Assembly (NCBI RefSeq): GCF_900188335.1
Contig: NZ_FZOY01000001.1
Coordinates: 620,001 to 684,000, forward strand
From: Tropicimonas sediminicola
GTDB lineage: Bacteria > Pseudomonadota > Alphaproteobacteria > Rhodobacterales > Rhodobacteraceae
Direction: 5' to 3'
Length of the DNA: 64,000 nucleotides
Each line of letters starts with the position of its first letter. Position 1 is the first letter of the stretch. Shown here piece by piece: positions 1 through 7,578 of this stretch. The notes under the pieces are model-generated. The model made no database searches, had not been told where the DNA came from, and was given only the letters and a program-made list of their open reading frames with translations. A program made the translations under genes and the position numbers.

Positions 1-1
1 G

Positions 2-232
2 CTCAATCACCTGATCGGTGAGCTGCTGCCGGAGCGGGAAGGGGGCTACCGGTTCTCCAACTCCGACCCGATCACCGGGCAGGCCGCGTGGTTCGACCTG
101 CGGGTCAGGATCGAGAAGGCCGAGGCGTGCGACCATGTGGAGCCCTATTTCGAGCCATTGGGAACGGGCACGCAGCCGGCGTCGCCCGGCAAGCTCGCTT
201 TCGGTGCCGAGTTCAGGGGGAAAGCCCGATGA
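2..232 (+). CDS. soeA: SoeA-like molybdopterin oxidoreductase, C-terminal fragment
   Basis: Only the last 76 codons lie in the window; the gene begins upstream. The reading frame is open from base 2 to a TGA at 230-232. The visible tail (GQAAWFDLRVRIEKA, then PYFEPLG) is of the kind that closes molybdopterin-dinucleotide-binding domains in the DMSO-reductase superfamily. The stop overlaps the ATG of the ferredoxin gene (ATGA, 229-232), which indicates translational coupling. Because FeS and DmsC-type membrane subunits follow and taurine genes lie next door, I infer the catalytic subunit of the SoeABC sulfite dehydrogenase, which oxidises cytoplasmic sulfite to sulfate. A polysulfide- or DMSO-reductase-type catalytic subunit cannot be excluded from this fragment alone. 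Confidence 0.7.
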   Translation, partial: LNHLIGELLPEREGGYRFSNSDPITGQAAWFDLRVRIEKAEACDHVEPYFEPLGTGTQPASPGKLAFGAEFRGKAR

Positions 233-972
233 CCACGTTGCCCCCTGCCACAGACAAGAAGCTCGGGCTGGTGATCGACCTCGACATCTGCGTCGGCTGC
301 CAGGCCTGCGCCACGAGTTGCAAGGAGTGGAACACCGGCGGCTATTCGGCGCCGCTGTCCGACCACGACCCTTACGGCGCGGACCCGAGCGGCGCCTGGC
401 TCAACCGGATCCATTCCTACGAGTTCGGCGAAGGCGCGGCGGCGAAGACGGTCCATTTCCCGCGCTCCTGCCTGCATTGCGAGACGCCGGATTGCGTGAC
501 GGTCTGCCCGACGGGGGCCTCCTACAAGCGCGTCGAAGACGGCATCGTCCTGGTCAACCCGGACACCTGTATCGGCTGCAAGCTGTGCTCCTGGGCCTGT
601 CCCTACGGGGCGCGCGAATATGATCACGACGATGGCGTGATGAAGAAATGCACGCTCTGCGTGGACCGGATCTACAACGAGACGCTGGCCGAGGAGGACC
701 GTATCCCGGCCTGCGTCAGGGCCTGTCCGACAGGGGCGCGGGCCTTTGGCGACCTTGGCGACCCCGACAGCGATGTGTCGCGCTCCGTCGCCGCGCGGGA
801 CGGATTCAACCTGCTCGACGAGTTCGGCTACCGGCCCGTCAACAAGTACCTGCCGCCGCGCAAGACCTCGGTGCCGCTGGACCTGTCCGAGACGCCGCCG
901 CCGGAAACGGCCACCGGGACCACGGCCATCGAGAAACTCTTCGCGTGGGTCGACCGCACGCTGTCATCCTGA
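229..972 (+). CDS. soeB: SoeB-like iron-sulfur subunit of sulfite dehydrogenase
   Basis: A 247-residue ferredoxin of the DmsB/PsrB/SoeB family. Four cysteine clusters are readable in order: CVGCQACATSC, CLHCETPDCVTVC, CIGCKLCSWAC, and the split CTLC/ACVRAC set. They should hold four 4Fe-4S clusters relaying electrons from the molybdenum subunit to the membrane anchor. I chose ATG 229, which overlaps the soeA stop; an upstream in-frame ATG at 88 lies inside soeA. There is no Tat leader, so the enzyme would be cytoplasmic, as described for SoeABC. Its neighbours fit a role in disposing of sulfite made by Xsc. Confidence 0.8.
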   Translation: MTTLPPATDKKLGLVIDLDICVGCQACATSCKEWNTGGYSAPLSDHDPYGADPSGAWLNRIHSYEFGEGAAAKTVHFPRSCLHCETPDCVTVCPTGASYKRVEDGIVLVNPDTCIGCKLCSWACPYGAREYDHDDGVMKKCTLCVDRIYNETLAEEDRIPACVRACPTGARAFGDLGDPDSDVSRSVAARDGFNLLDEFGYRPVNKYLPPRKTSVPLDLSETPPPETATGTTAIEKLFAWVDRTLSS

Positions 973-980
973 GGGAAAAG

Positions 981-1919
981 ATGCATCCAGCCTATTCCGT
1001 CATCTTCTTCACCGTGGCCTCCGGCGCAGGCTATGGGCTGCTGTTCTGGCTCTCCCTCGCCGCGCTGGTCGGCGCAATGCCCGGAGGCCGCTGGCTGATG
1101 GTCGCGGGGATGCTGCTGGCGCTGGCGCTGGTGACCTTTGGCTTGCTGTCCTCCGCCAGGCACCTCGGGCACCCGGAGCGGGCGCTCGGCGCCTTCTCGC
1201 AATGGCGGAGTTCCTGGCTCTCGCGCGAGGCGGTCGCGGCGGCGGCGACCTATGTGCCGGCGGGCCTGCTGCTGCTCCTCGCCGCCTTCGGGGGCGCCTC
1301 CGCCGTAGCGTCGTTCGCCGCGCTGCTCACCGCCCTGGGCGCCGCCGCGACGGTCTATTGTACGGCGCGGATCTATGCCTCTCTTCGCACGATCCGGCAC
1401 TGGAACCGGAAGGACGTGGTCTGGATCTACCTGGCGCTGGCACTGGCATCCGGCGGATTGCTCTTCTGCCTCCTGCTGGCGCTCGGCGGCCACGCGCTCG
1501 GGATCGCCGGGCCGCTGTCGCTGGCCGCGCTCCTTGCCGCGGCCTGGCTCAAGGCTCGCTATTGGGCGGCGGTGGATGCCGACCCCGGCGCCTATACCGT
1601 GGAGATGGCGCTTGGCATGCCCGACCTCGGCACGCCGCGCCCGCTGGACCCTCCGCACACGATGCCGAACTTCGTGATGCGCGAGATGGGCTATTCGGTC
1701 GGCCGCAAGCATGCGGTGAAACTTCGGCGTGGGGTGCTGCTGGCGCTCTTCGCCGTGCCCGCCGTCCTGCTGGCCCTGAGCCTGATCACCGGCCTGTCGG
1801 CGCCGCTCCTCGTGCTGGGCGTGCTCTCTGCCGCTGGCGGCCTGCTCGTGGAGCGCTGGCTTTTCTTCGCAGAGGCCGAACATGTCTCGCAGCTCTACTA
1901 CGGGCTGCAACGGGCCTGA
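981..1919 (+). CDS. soeC: SoeC-like membrane anchor (DmsC family)
   Basis: A 312-residue integral membrane protein with about eight hydrophobic helices, starting at ATG 981, 8 bases after soeB, behind a GAGGG ribosome site. The opening MHPAYSVIFFTVASGAGYG and the motif SSARHLGHPERA are typical of DmsC/SoeC anchors. It would dock the cytoplasmic soeAB pair to the inner membrane and pass electrons to quinone. It ends facing the xsc gene, separated by a hairpin. The family assignment is firm; the link to sulfite is inferred from the neighbouring taurine genes. Confidence 0.75.
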   Translation: MHPAYSVIFFTVASGAGYGLLFWLSLAALVGAMPGGRWLMVAGMLLALALVTFGLLSSARHLGHPERALGAFSQWRSSWLSREAVAAAATYVPAGLLLLLAAFGGASAVASFAALLTALGAAATVYCTARIYASLRTIRHWNRKDVVWIYLALALASGGLLFCLLLALGGHALGIAGPLSLAALLAAAWLKARYWAAVDADPGAYTVEMALGMPDLGTPRPLDPPHTMPNFVMREMGYSVGRKHAVKLRRGVLLALFAVPAVLLALSLITGLSAPLLVLGVLSAAGGLLVERWLFFAEAEHVSQLYYGLQRA

Positions 1920-1927
1920 GACCCACG

Positions 1928-1958
1928 AAAAAGCCCCCGGGCGGTTGCTCCGGGGGCT
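1928..1958 (-). terminator. intrinsic terminator downstream of xsc
   Basis: A perfect 9-bp stem (AGCCCCCGG at 1932-1940 with CCGGGGGCT at 1950-1958) with a 9-base loop. Read on the minus strand it is followed by a run of five T, so it is a classical rho-independent terminator for xsc. On the plus strand the hairpin may also stop soeABC transcripts, but with no T run there. Confidence 0.85.
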
Positions 1959-2015
1959 CAGGGTCAAGGCCCCTCCCTCTGGCGGGGAGGTGGCAAGTGA
2001 TCCGCTGCTGCGCGG

Positions 2016-3791
2016 TCAGGCGCCCTTCTGGGGCCGCATGTCGGCCGGGTCGATGCCGGCGACTTCCACCGGCTTCTTCATGGCGTCGCGCCGGAACGGC
2101 TCGCCAAGCTCCTGGTTGATCATCGCCTCGATCAGCGTCGTCTTTCCGGCGGCCTGATCCTTGAGCGCCTGGTTCAGCGCGTCCGTCAACTCGTCCATGG
2201 TGCGGGCCACGACACCTTGCAGGCCACAGGCCTTGGCGATGCCGGCATAGCTCACCTGTTCGTCCAGTTCGGTGCCGACGAAATTGTCGTCGAACCACAG
2301 CGTCGAGTTCCGTTTCTCGGCGCCCCACTGATAGTTGCGGAAGACGATCTGGGTGATCGCCGGCCATTCGCCGCGGCCGATGGCCGTGAGCTCGGTCACA
2401 GCGATGCCGAAGGCGCCGTCGCCTGAGAAGCCCACGACGGGCGTGTCGGGGCAGGCGATCTTGGCGCCGACGACCGAGGGCAGGCCGTATCCGCAGGGGC
2501 CGAAGAGGCCGGGGGCGAGGTATTTCCGGCCCTGCTCGAATGTCGGGTAGGCGTTGCCGATGGCACAGTTGTTGCCGATGTCGGAGGAGATGATCGCCTC
2601 CTTCGGCAGCGCCGCCTGGATCGCGCGCCAGGCCATGCGGGGGCTCATCCACTCCGGCTTGGCAGCGCGGGCACGCTCGTTCCAGGTGGTGCCGGGATCG
2701 TCCTCCTCGTGGTCCATCGAGGAGAGCTGCTGTGCCCAGGCGGACTTGGTCTGCGCGATGGTGGCCTTGCGCGCCTCGCGCCCCTCGTCGCCGGCGGTGC
2801 CGGACAATTGCTCGAGGATCGCCTCGGCCACCTTCTTCGAATCCCCGACGATGCCCACGCTGACCGGCTTGGTCAGGCCGATGCGGTCCGGGTTGATGTC
2901 GACCTGGATGATCCTGGCGTTCTTCGGCCAGTAGTCGATCCCGTAGCCGGGCAGGGTCGAGAACGGGTTCAGCCGGGTGCCGAGCGCCAGCACCACGTCG
3001 GCCTGCGCGATCAGCTCCATGCCCGCCTTGCTGCCGTTGTAGCCGAGCGGACCGGCAAACAGCGGGTGGGAGCCGGGGAAGGCGTCGTTGTGCTGGTAGC
3101 CGCAGCAGACCGGCGCGGTGAGCCGTTCAGCCAGCGCCATCGACGCGGGGATCGCGCCGCCGAGCACCACGCCCGCGCCGTTCAGGATGACGGGGAACTT
3201 CGCCTCGGACAGCAGCCTGGCGGCCTCGGCGATGGCGTCTGCGCCGCCGGAGGGGCGTTCGAACTCGACCACCGCCGGCAGGTCGATGTCGATGACCTGG
3301 GTGAAGTAGTCGCGCGGCACGTTGATCTGGGCCGGGGCGGAGGCGCGGTGCGCGTTCAGGATGACCCGGTTGAGCACCTCGGCCATCCGGGACGGATCCC
3401 GCACCTCCTCCTGGTAGGCGACCATGTCCTTGAAGAGCGCCATCTGCTCGACTTCCTGGAAGCCACCCTGGCCCAGCGTCTTGTTGGCGGCCTGCGGAGT
3501 GACCAGCAGGAGCGGCGTGTGGTTCCAGTAGGCCGTCTTCACCGCCGTCACGAAGTTGGTGATGCCGGGGCCGTTCTGCGCGATCATCATCGACATCTTG
3601 CCCGACGCACGGGTGTAGCCGTCGGCCATCATGCCGCCGGAGCCCTCGTGAGCGCAGTCCCAGAAGGTGATCCCGGCGCGCGGGAACAGGTCGGAAATCG
3701 GCATGAAGGCGGAACCGATGATGCCGAACGCATGCTCGATCCCGTGCATCTGGAGAACTTTGACGAAGGCTTCTTCGGTCGTCATTTTCAT
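2016..3791 (-). CDS. xsc: sulfoacetaldehyde acetyltransferase (Xsc)
   Basis: A 591-residue thiamine-diphosphate enzyme that converts sulfoacetaldehyde plus phosphate into acetyl phosphate and sulfite, the C-S bond-breaking step of taurine breakdown in the cytoplasm. The three expected ThDP-family blocks are visible: the N-terminal pyrimidine-binding part with the catalytic Glu in CAHEGSGG, a central domain, and a C-terminal cofactor segment GDGAFGIAVTEL ending at the metal-binding Asn of RNYQWG. Length matches Xsc. Start ATG 3791 has AGGAG about 8 bases upstream. It lies 191 bases downstream of tauR on the same strand, behind its own predicted TauR sites. The usual partner pta is not in this window. 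Confidence 0.93.
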   Translation of the reverse strand: MKMTTEEAFVKVLQMHGIEHAFGIIGSAFMPISDLFPRAGITFWDCAHEGSGGMMADGYTRASGKMSMMIAQNGPGITNFVTAVKTAYWNHTPLLLVTPQAANKTLGQGGFQEVEQMALFKDMVAYQEEVRDPSRMAEVLNRVILNAHRASAPAQINVPRDYFTQVIDIDLPAVVEFERPSGGADAIAEAARLLSEAKFPVILNGAGVVLGGAIPASMALAERLTAPVCCGYQHNDAFPGSHPLFAGPLGYNGSKAGMELIAQADVVLALGTRLNPFSTLPGYGIDYWPKNARIIQVDINPDRIGLTKPVSVGIVGDSKKVAEAILEQLSGTAGDEGREARKATIAQTKSAWAQQLSSMDHEEDDPGTTWNERARAAKPEWMSPRMAWRAIQAALPKEAIISSDIGNNCAIGNAYPTFEQGRKYLAPGLFGPCGYGLPSVVGAKIACPDTPVVGFSGDGAFGIAVTELTAIGRGEWPAITQIVFRNYQWGAEKRNSTLWFDDNFVGTELDEQVSYAGIAKACGLQGVVARTMDELTDALNQALKDQAAGKTTLIEAMINQELGEPFRRDAMKKPVEVAGIDPADMRPQKGA

Positions 3792-3803
3792 GGGGAAGCT
3801 CCT

Positions 3804-3821
3804 GCAGGCAGATGCCCCGGG
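3804..3821. repeat. 18-bp exact repeat, copy 1 (xsc leader)
   Basis: This 18-base stretch just upstream of the xsc ribosome site recurs exactly, in the same orientation, at 32846-32863 between fdhD and tupB. It contains the short dyad GGCAGATGCC. Its function is unknown. Confidence 0.5.
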
Positions 3822-3867
3822 AGGGGCAGGATTGAAGGCCGTTTTACCCTTGGCGCCAGCGTTGGCG

Positions 3868-3900
3868 TTAGGTCCAGATGCGTCGGCGCGATAGGGCCAA
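3868..3900 (-). promoter_or_regulatory. predicted TauR direct-repeat site upstream of xsc
   Basis: Read on the minus strand, CTGGACCTAA (3868-3877) and the related TTGGCCCTAT (3891-3900) form two same-direction elements offset by 23 bp. CTGGACYTAA is the direct-repeat element I recall for TauR of Rhodobacter capsulatus. They sit 77-110 bases upstream of the xsc start, a good place for an activator. Confidence 0.65.
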
Positions 3901-3982
3901 TTTTCGGCGCGCCTCTCCAGCGGTGCGCACGACTGCCTTCAGCGTTCAGGGGACGTGCGGCCCGCGGCTCCGGCCCCTCGCC

Positions 3983-5446
3983 TCAGCCGGCCTCGATGGC
4001 GCGCGCCAGCCGCGCGATCCCTTCGGGAATGCGGTCGGCGGCAATCGAGGAATAGGCCAGCCGGTAGTAGCGGTCACTGGCCCGTCCCGGCCCGAAAAAC
4101 GCCCGTCCGGGCTCGATCAGCACGCCGTCGGCGCGCAGGCGTTCGGCCAGTTGCGTGGTGTTCACGCCTTCGGGCGCCCGCATCCAGTAGGAGGAGCCGC
4201 CGGAGGTCTCGCGAACGGCGAGCGTCAGTCCGTTTTCCCGCAGGCACCGTTCCATCACCGCCCGTCGCTGCCGGTAGGCGCGGCCCATGCGCCCGATCTG
4301 GGCCTCGTAATGCCCGAGAGACAGGAAATAGGCGGCTGTGCGCTGGATATGCCCGGGCGGGTGACGCAGCACCAGCGCCCGCAGCGCTCGCGCTTCGACG
4401 ATGACCGGCGCCGGGGCGACGAGGTAGCCGAGCCGGAGCCCGGGAAAGAGCGACTTGGAGAAGGAGCCCGTGTAGATCACGGAGCCGGATCGATCGAGCG
4501 ATTTCAGCGCGGGCGAGGGGGATTTCGCGAAGGCGATCTCGAACTCGTAATCGTCCTCGACGATCACGAAACCTTCCTCGACGGCGCGCTCCAGCAGGGC
4601 CTTGCGCCGGTCGAGCGGCATGGTCGCGTTGGTCGGGCAATGGTGGCTTGGGGTGGTGAAGACCACGTCAATGCCACCGGGCAGCGCCTCGGGGGGCAGC
4701 CCGCCCGCGTCGACGTCGATCGAGACGGTGTTGCAGCGCGTCTGGGCCAGGATCTCGCGCAGCCCCGGGTAGCAGGGGTTCTCATGCGCGGCCGTCCGAC
4801 GCTGGGTCAGCAGGATCTGCGCGGCCGTCCAGAGCGCGTTCTGCGAGCCCATGGTGATCAGGATCTCCTCCGGGCGGGCGGCGATGCCCCGCCGCGGCAG
4901 GATGTGGCGCAGGATGTATTCGACGAGCCGCGGGTCGTCCTGTTCGTAGTAATCCGAGGTGAGCGCCTCGAAATCCTTCTGCCCGAGCGCCTGCAGGGCG
5001 CACAGACGCCAGTTCTGGTGGTCGAAGAGCCGCGAATCCGCCTGGCCGTAGATGAACGGGTAGGCGTAGGAGCGCCAGTCCGGCGGGCGGATCAGAGGCG
5101 CGTAGCCGGAGAAGCGGCGCCCGATGGCGCGGGACCAGTCCACCGGGCCGGCGGCCTCGACCTTGTTCTCGGGAAAGGCCGGCGGCAGCGGCGCGTTCTC
5201 CGAGATGAAATAGCCTGAGCGGCCGCGCGAGACGAGGTAATCGTTCGCGACCAGCTCGGTGTAGGCGATGGTGACGGTGATCCGGGCGATGCCGAGATGC
5301 TCGGCCAGCCGGCGCGTCGAGGGCATCCGCTCTCCCGGGCTGAACCGCCCCGACAGGATCGCCTCGGTGACGCATTGCTGGATCTGCTGCTGCAGGGTCC
5401 GGTCGCTGTCCGGATCGAGGAAGAAGGTATCTGCCGGTATTGCCAT
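3983..5446 (-). CDS. tauR: TauR, MocR-type taurine regulator
   Basis: A 487-residue MocR-family regulator. Residues about 15-80 form a GntR winged helix (RRLAEHLGIARITV is the recognition region). Residues about 120-480 form an aminotransferase-like domain with the PLP-lysine motif TGSFSKSLFPGLRLG. In Rhodobacteraceae TauR binds PLP and taurine and activates tpa, tauABC and xsc. Here it sits between tpa and xsc, and matching operator repeats are present in both target gaps. The start ATG has only a weak GAG ribosome site, which fits low regulator expression. Confidence 0.88.
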   Translation of the reverse strand: MAIPADTFFLDPDSDRTLQQQIQQCVTEAILSGRFSPGERMPSTRRLAEHLGIARITVTIAYTELVANDYLVSRGRSGYFISENAPLPPAFPENKVEAAGPVDWSRAIGRRFSGYAPLIRPPDWRSYAYPFIYGQADSRLFDHQNWRLCALQALGQKDFEALTSDYYEQDDPRLVEYILRHILPRRGIAARPEEILITMGSQNALWTAAQILLTQRRTAAHENPCYPGLREILAQTRCNTVSIDVDAGGLPPEALPGGIDVVFTTPSHHCPTNATMPLDRRKALLERAVEEGFVIVEDDYEFEIAFAKSPSPALKSLDRSGSVIYTGSFSKSLFPGLRLGYLVAPAPVIVEARALRALVLRHPPGHIQRTAAYFLSLGHYEAQIGRMGRAYRQRRAVMERCLRENGLTLAVRETSGGSSYWMRAPEGVNTTQLAERLRADGVLIEPGRAFFGPGRASDRYYRLAYSSIAADRIPEGIARLARAIEAG

Positions 5447-5558
5447 GCGGGGCCGCTCTGCGGAGGTTCGGCCAGCAGGCTAGCGTGTCGGGAGCGGGAG
5501 CGCCACGGGGCGAACACGGCCGACCCACCGCGCCGAAGGCGCGGCCCGGCCCAACGGG

Positions 5559-5585
5559 TTTCGGGGCATCCCCGATGCCCCGAAA
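5559..5585 (-). terminator. strong hairpin between tpa and tauR
   Basis: A perfect 12-bp stem (TTTCGGGGCATC with GATGCCCCGAAA) around a 3-base loop. Two further hairpins flank it: 5595-5614 (7-bp stem, nearer the tpa stop) and 5528-5544 (7-bp stem). No long T run follows on the minus strand, so it is a likely but non-classical terminator separating the highly induced tpa from tauR. Confidence 0.6.
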
Positions 5586-5622
5586 GTCGGCGGGAGGACC
5601 GCCGGAGCGGTCCTTGGTCAGA

Positions 5623-7002
5623 TCAGCCGAATACGCGGGTGAGCGCGCCGTCGATGGCGTCGGTGATCCGGTCGATATCGTCCGGCGTCGCGATCAGGGC
5701 GGGCGACAGGCAGAGCGTGTTGTTGAACCCGGGCAGGGAGCGGTTGGTGACGCCGATGATGACGCCCTGCGCCATGCAGTCCGCGGCGACCGCCTGGGCC
5801 TGCTTCTCGTCCACCGGCTCCTTGCTGGCGCGATCCGCAACCAGTTCGGCGCCGCAGAACAGGCCCTTGCCGCGCACGTCGCCGATCACGGCGTGCTTCT
5901 CCTTGAGAGTCTCGAGGTTGGCGATCAGCCGTGCGCCCATCGCATTGGTGTTGTCGAGCAGCCCCTCGTCCTCGATGATCCGCATGTTCTCCAGCGCCGC
6001 CGCCGGCCCTGCGGTGCAGCCGCCGAAGGTGGAGATGTCGCGGAAATAGTTCATCGGATCGCTCGGGTCGTCCTTGAACATTTCGAACACCGCCTCGGTG
6101 GTGACCGTGCAGGCGATAGCGGCGTAGCCGGAGGCCACGCCCTTGGCCATGGTCACGAAATCGGGCTTCACGCCGTAATGCTGGTAACCGAACCAGGTGC
6201 CGGTGCGCCCGACGCCGCAGACGACCTCGTCGATATGCAACAGGACCTCGTATTTCGCGCAGATCTCCTGCACCCGCTCCCAGTAACCCTGCGGCGGGGT
6301 GATGACGCCGCCGCCGGCGGTGATCGGCTCGAGGCAGAGCGCGCCGACGGTGTCCGGCCCTTCGCGCAGGATCACCTCCTCGATGGCGTCGGCCGCCCGC
6401 TCGCCGTAGTTCTCGACATCCCATTGGGCGCGGTACTCGAGGCAATGCGGCACCTCCACGAAGCCCGGCGTGTAGGGCCCGTATTGCGCGCTCCGCTGCG
6501 GCTGGCCGCAGGCCGAGAGCGCGGTGATCGAGGTGCCGTGGTAGTCGCGCTCGCGAAACAGGATCTTGTGCTTGCGCCCGCCGTGCCGCTTCTCGGCGAT
6601 CTGGCGCACCATCTTGAAGACCTTCTCGTTCGCCTCGGTGCCGGAGTTGTTGTAATAGACCCGGCTCATCCCCGGCATCTTGCTGATCAGCTTCTCGGCA
6701 AACAGCGAGCCCGGGATCGAGCCGGCGGATTGCGCGAAGTAGTTCAGCTTGACCAGTTGCTCCCGAACCGCGTCGGCAATGCTCTCGCGCCCGTAGCCGA
6801 CATTGACGGTCCAGACCCCCCCGGAGACCGCATCGAGATATTCCCGCCCGGTGGCGTCCCAGACGTTGATCCCCTTGCCCTCCACGATGATCCGGGGATC
6901 GGTGGTCTCGAGCGGCTTGTGCTGGAGCAGGTGGTGCCAGACATGGGCGCGGTCGGCCTCGATGATATGGCTGAGATCGTTGGACGGGGTGTCGAGCGTC
7001 AT
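5623..7002 (-). CDS. tpa: taurine-pyruvate aminotransferase (Tpa)
   Basis: A 459-residue class-III PLP aminotransferase. It moves the amino group of taurine to pyruvate, giving sulfoacetaldehyde (the Xsc substrate) and alanine. Visible landmarks are GTEANEKVFK near residue 121, HIDEV with the PLP-ring Asp near 258, and the Schiff-base lysine K287 in TMAKG. An upstream extension of the frame to 7542 is open, but ATG 7002 is preferred: it has AAGGA at the right distance and begins the conserved N-terminus (HVWHHLLQHKPLE). It is transcribed divergently from tauA, from a shared region with predicted TauR repeats. Confidence 0.92.
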   Translation of the reverse strand: MTLDTPSNDLSHIIEADRAHVWHHLLQHKPLETTDPRIIVEGKGINVWDATGREYLDAVSGGVWTVNVGYGRESIADAVREQLVKLNYFAQSAGSIPGSLFAEKLISKMPGMSRVYYNNSGTEANEKVFKMVRQIAEKRHGGRKHKILFRERDYHGTSITALSACGQPQRSAQYGPYTPGFVEVPHCLEYRAQWDVENYGERAADAIEEVILREGPDTVGALCLEPITAGGGVITPPQGYWERVQEICAKYEVLLHIDEVVCGVGRTGTWFGYQHYGVKPDFVTMAKGVASGYAAIACTVTTEAVFEMFKDDPSDPMNYFRDISTFGGCTAGPAAALENMRIIEDEGLLDNTNAMGARLIANLETLKEKHAVIGDVRGKGLFCGAELVADRASKEPVDEKQAQAVAADCMAQGVIIGVTNRSLPGFNNTLCLSPALIATPDDIDRITDAIDGALTRVFG

Positions 7003-7578
7003 GGCGCGGTTCCTTAGGAGGGTCGAGAGGGGGCGTGCCGGGAACTCCGTCAACCGGCCAACCTGTTTTACATCTGCACGAAGTTCAAGCAGGTGATAGG
7101 GCCAAATCGGGAGATCGCATAAGTCCAGATGGCGGGCGTTGTTGCCAGACCTATGCGGGTCTCTAAGCTCGATTTGCAAGAAGCGCATGGCACGCCGGCG
7201 AAAGCGGATCGCGGAGCAGGGGTGACATGCAGGCAAGGCGAACAGGGGCGTTTCTGGATGGTTCAAGTCACCGGGTGGCTTCTTGCGGCGGTGCGGCCGC
7301 CCCTGTCGGGTGCTGCCCCGGGGCGGGTGATGTCGCGGCGCAGGGCGGCGGTATCGGTGGATCCGGTCCCCCATTTCGCCGCCGCCTGGCGCCATCCGCA
7401 GCGTTCTGCGGCGGCGGCCGTTGAACCGGACGCCTTCGAGCCGAAGGTTTGCAGGTTGCCTGCGCTGTGCAATGCTTCGCAGGCAGGCGGTTCCGGGAAC
7501 CGGGACCGAAGGGGCGCGACGCCCCATAACCAACGCACGCAAGGCCGTGCATCACTCCACCAACAGGGAGCACTACAG
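7003..7578. promoter_or_regulatory. divergent tpa/tauA control region
   Basis: 576 bases without a credible gene. The tpa-proximal part carries the TauR-like repeats (7096-7128). The tauA-proximal part is a long GC-rich leader with consecutive stems: TGCCTGCG with CGCAGGCA (7457-7464 and 7478-7485), GGTTCC with GGAACC (7489-7501), and GGGGCG with CGCCCC (7511-7525). Open frames through it on both strands look like GC-rich noise. Confidence 0.6.
7096..7128 (-). promoter_or_regulatory. predicted TauR direct-repeat site at tpa/tauA
   Basis: Minus-strand elements TTGGCCCTAT (7096-7105) and CTGGACTTAT (7119-7128) repeat in the same direction with a 23-bp offset, the same period as upstream of xsc. 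They lie about 95-125 bases upstream of the tpa start. A weaker, oppositely directed CCAGACCTAT lies at 7145-7154. Confidence 0.65.

Noticed and set aside
2-1919. DMSO or polysulfide reductase instead of sulfite dehydrogenase
   Set aside because: FeS and anchor subunits alone fit all three, but the adjoining xsc/tpa/tau genes create a need for sulfite oxidation. Kept as an alternative, not as the call.
1786-2652. Long antisense open frames overlapping xsc, soeC and many other genes
   Set aside because: In high-GC DNA such shadow frames are expected; they carry low-complexity Arg/Pro/Gly/Ala sequence and no family motif.
7129-7578. N-terminal extension of TauA (frame open from 7129) and minus-strand frames in the same stretch
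   Set aside because: The signal peptide and ribosome site place the start at 7579; the upstream translation is GC-rich noise rich in Arg, Ala and Gly.
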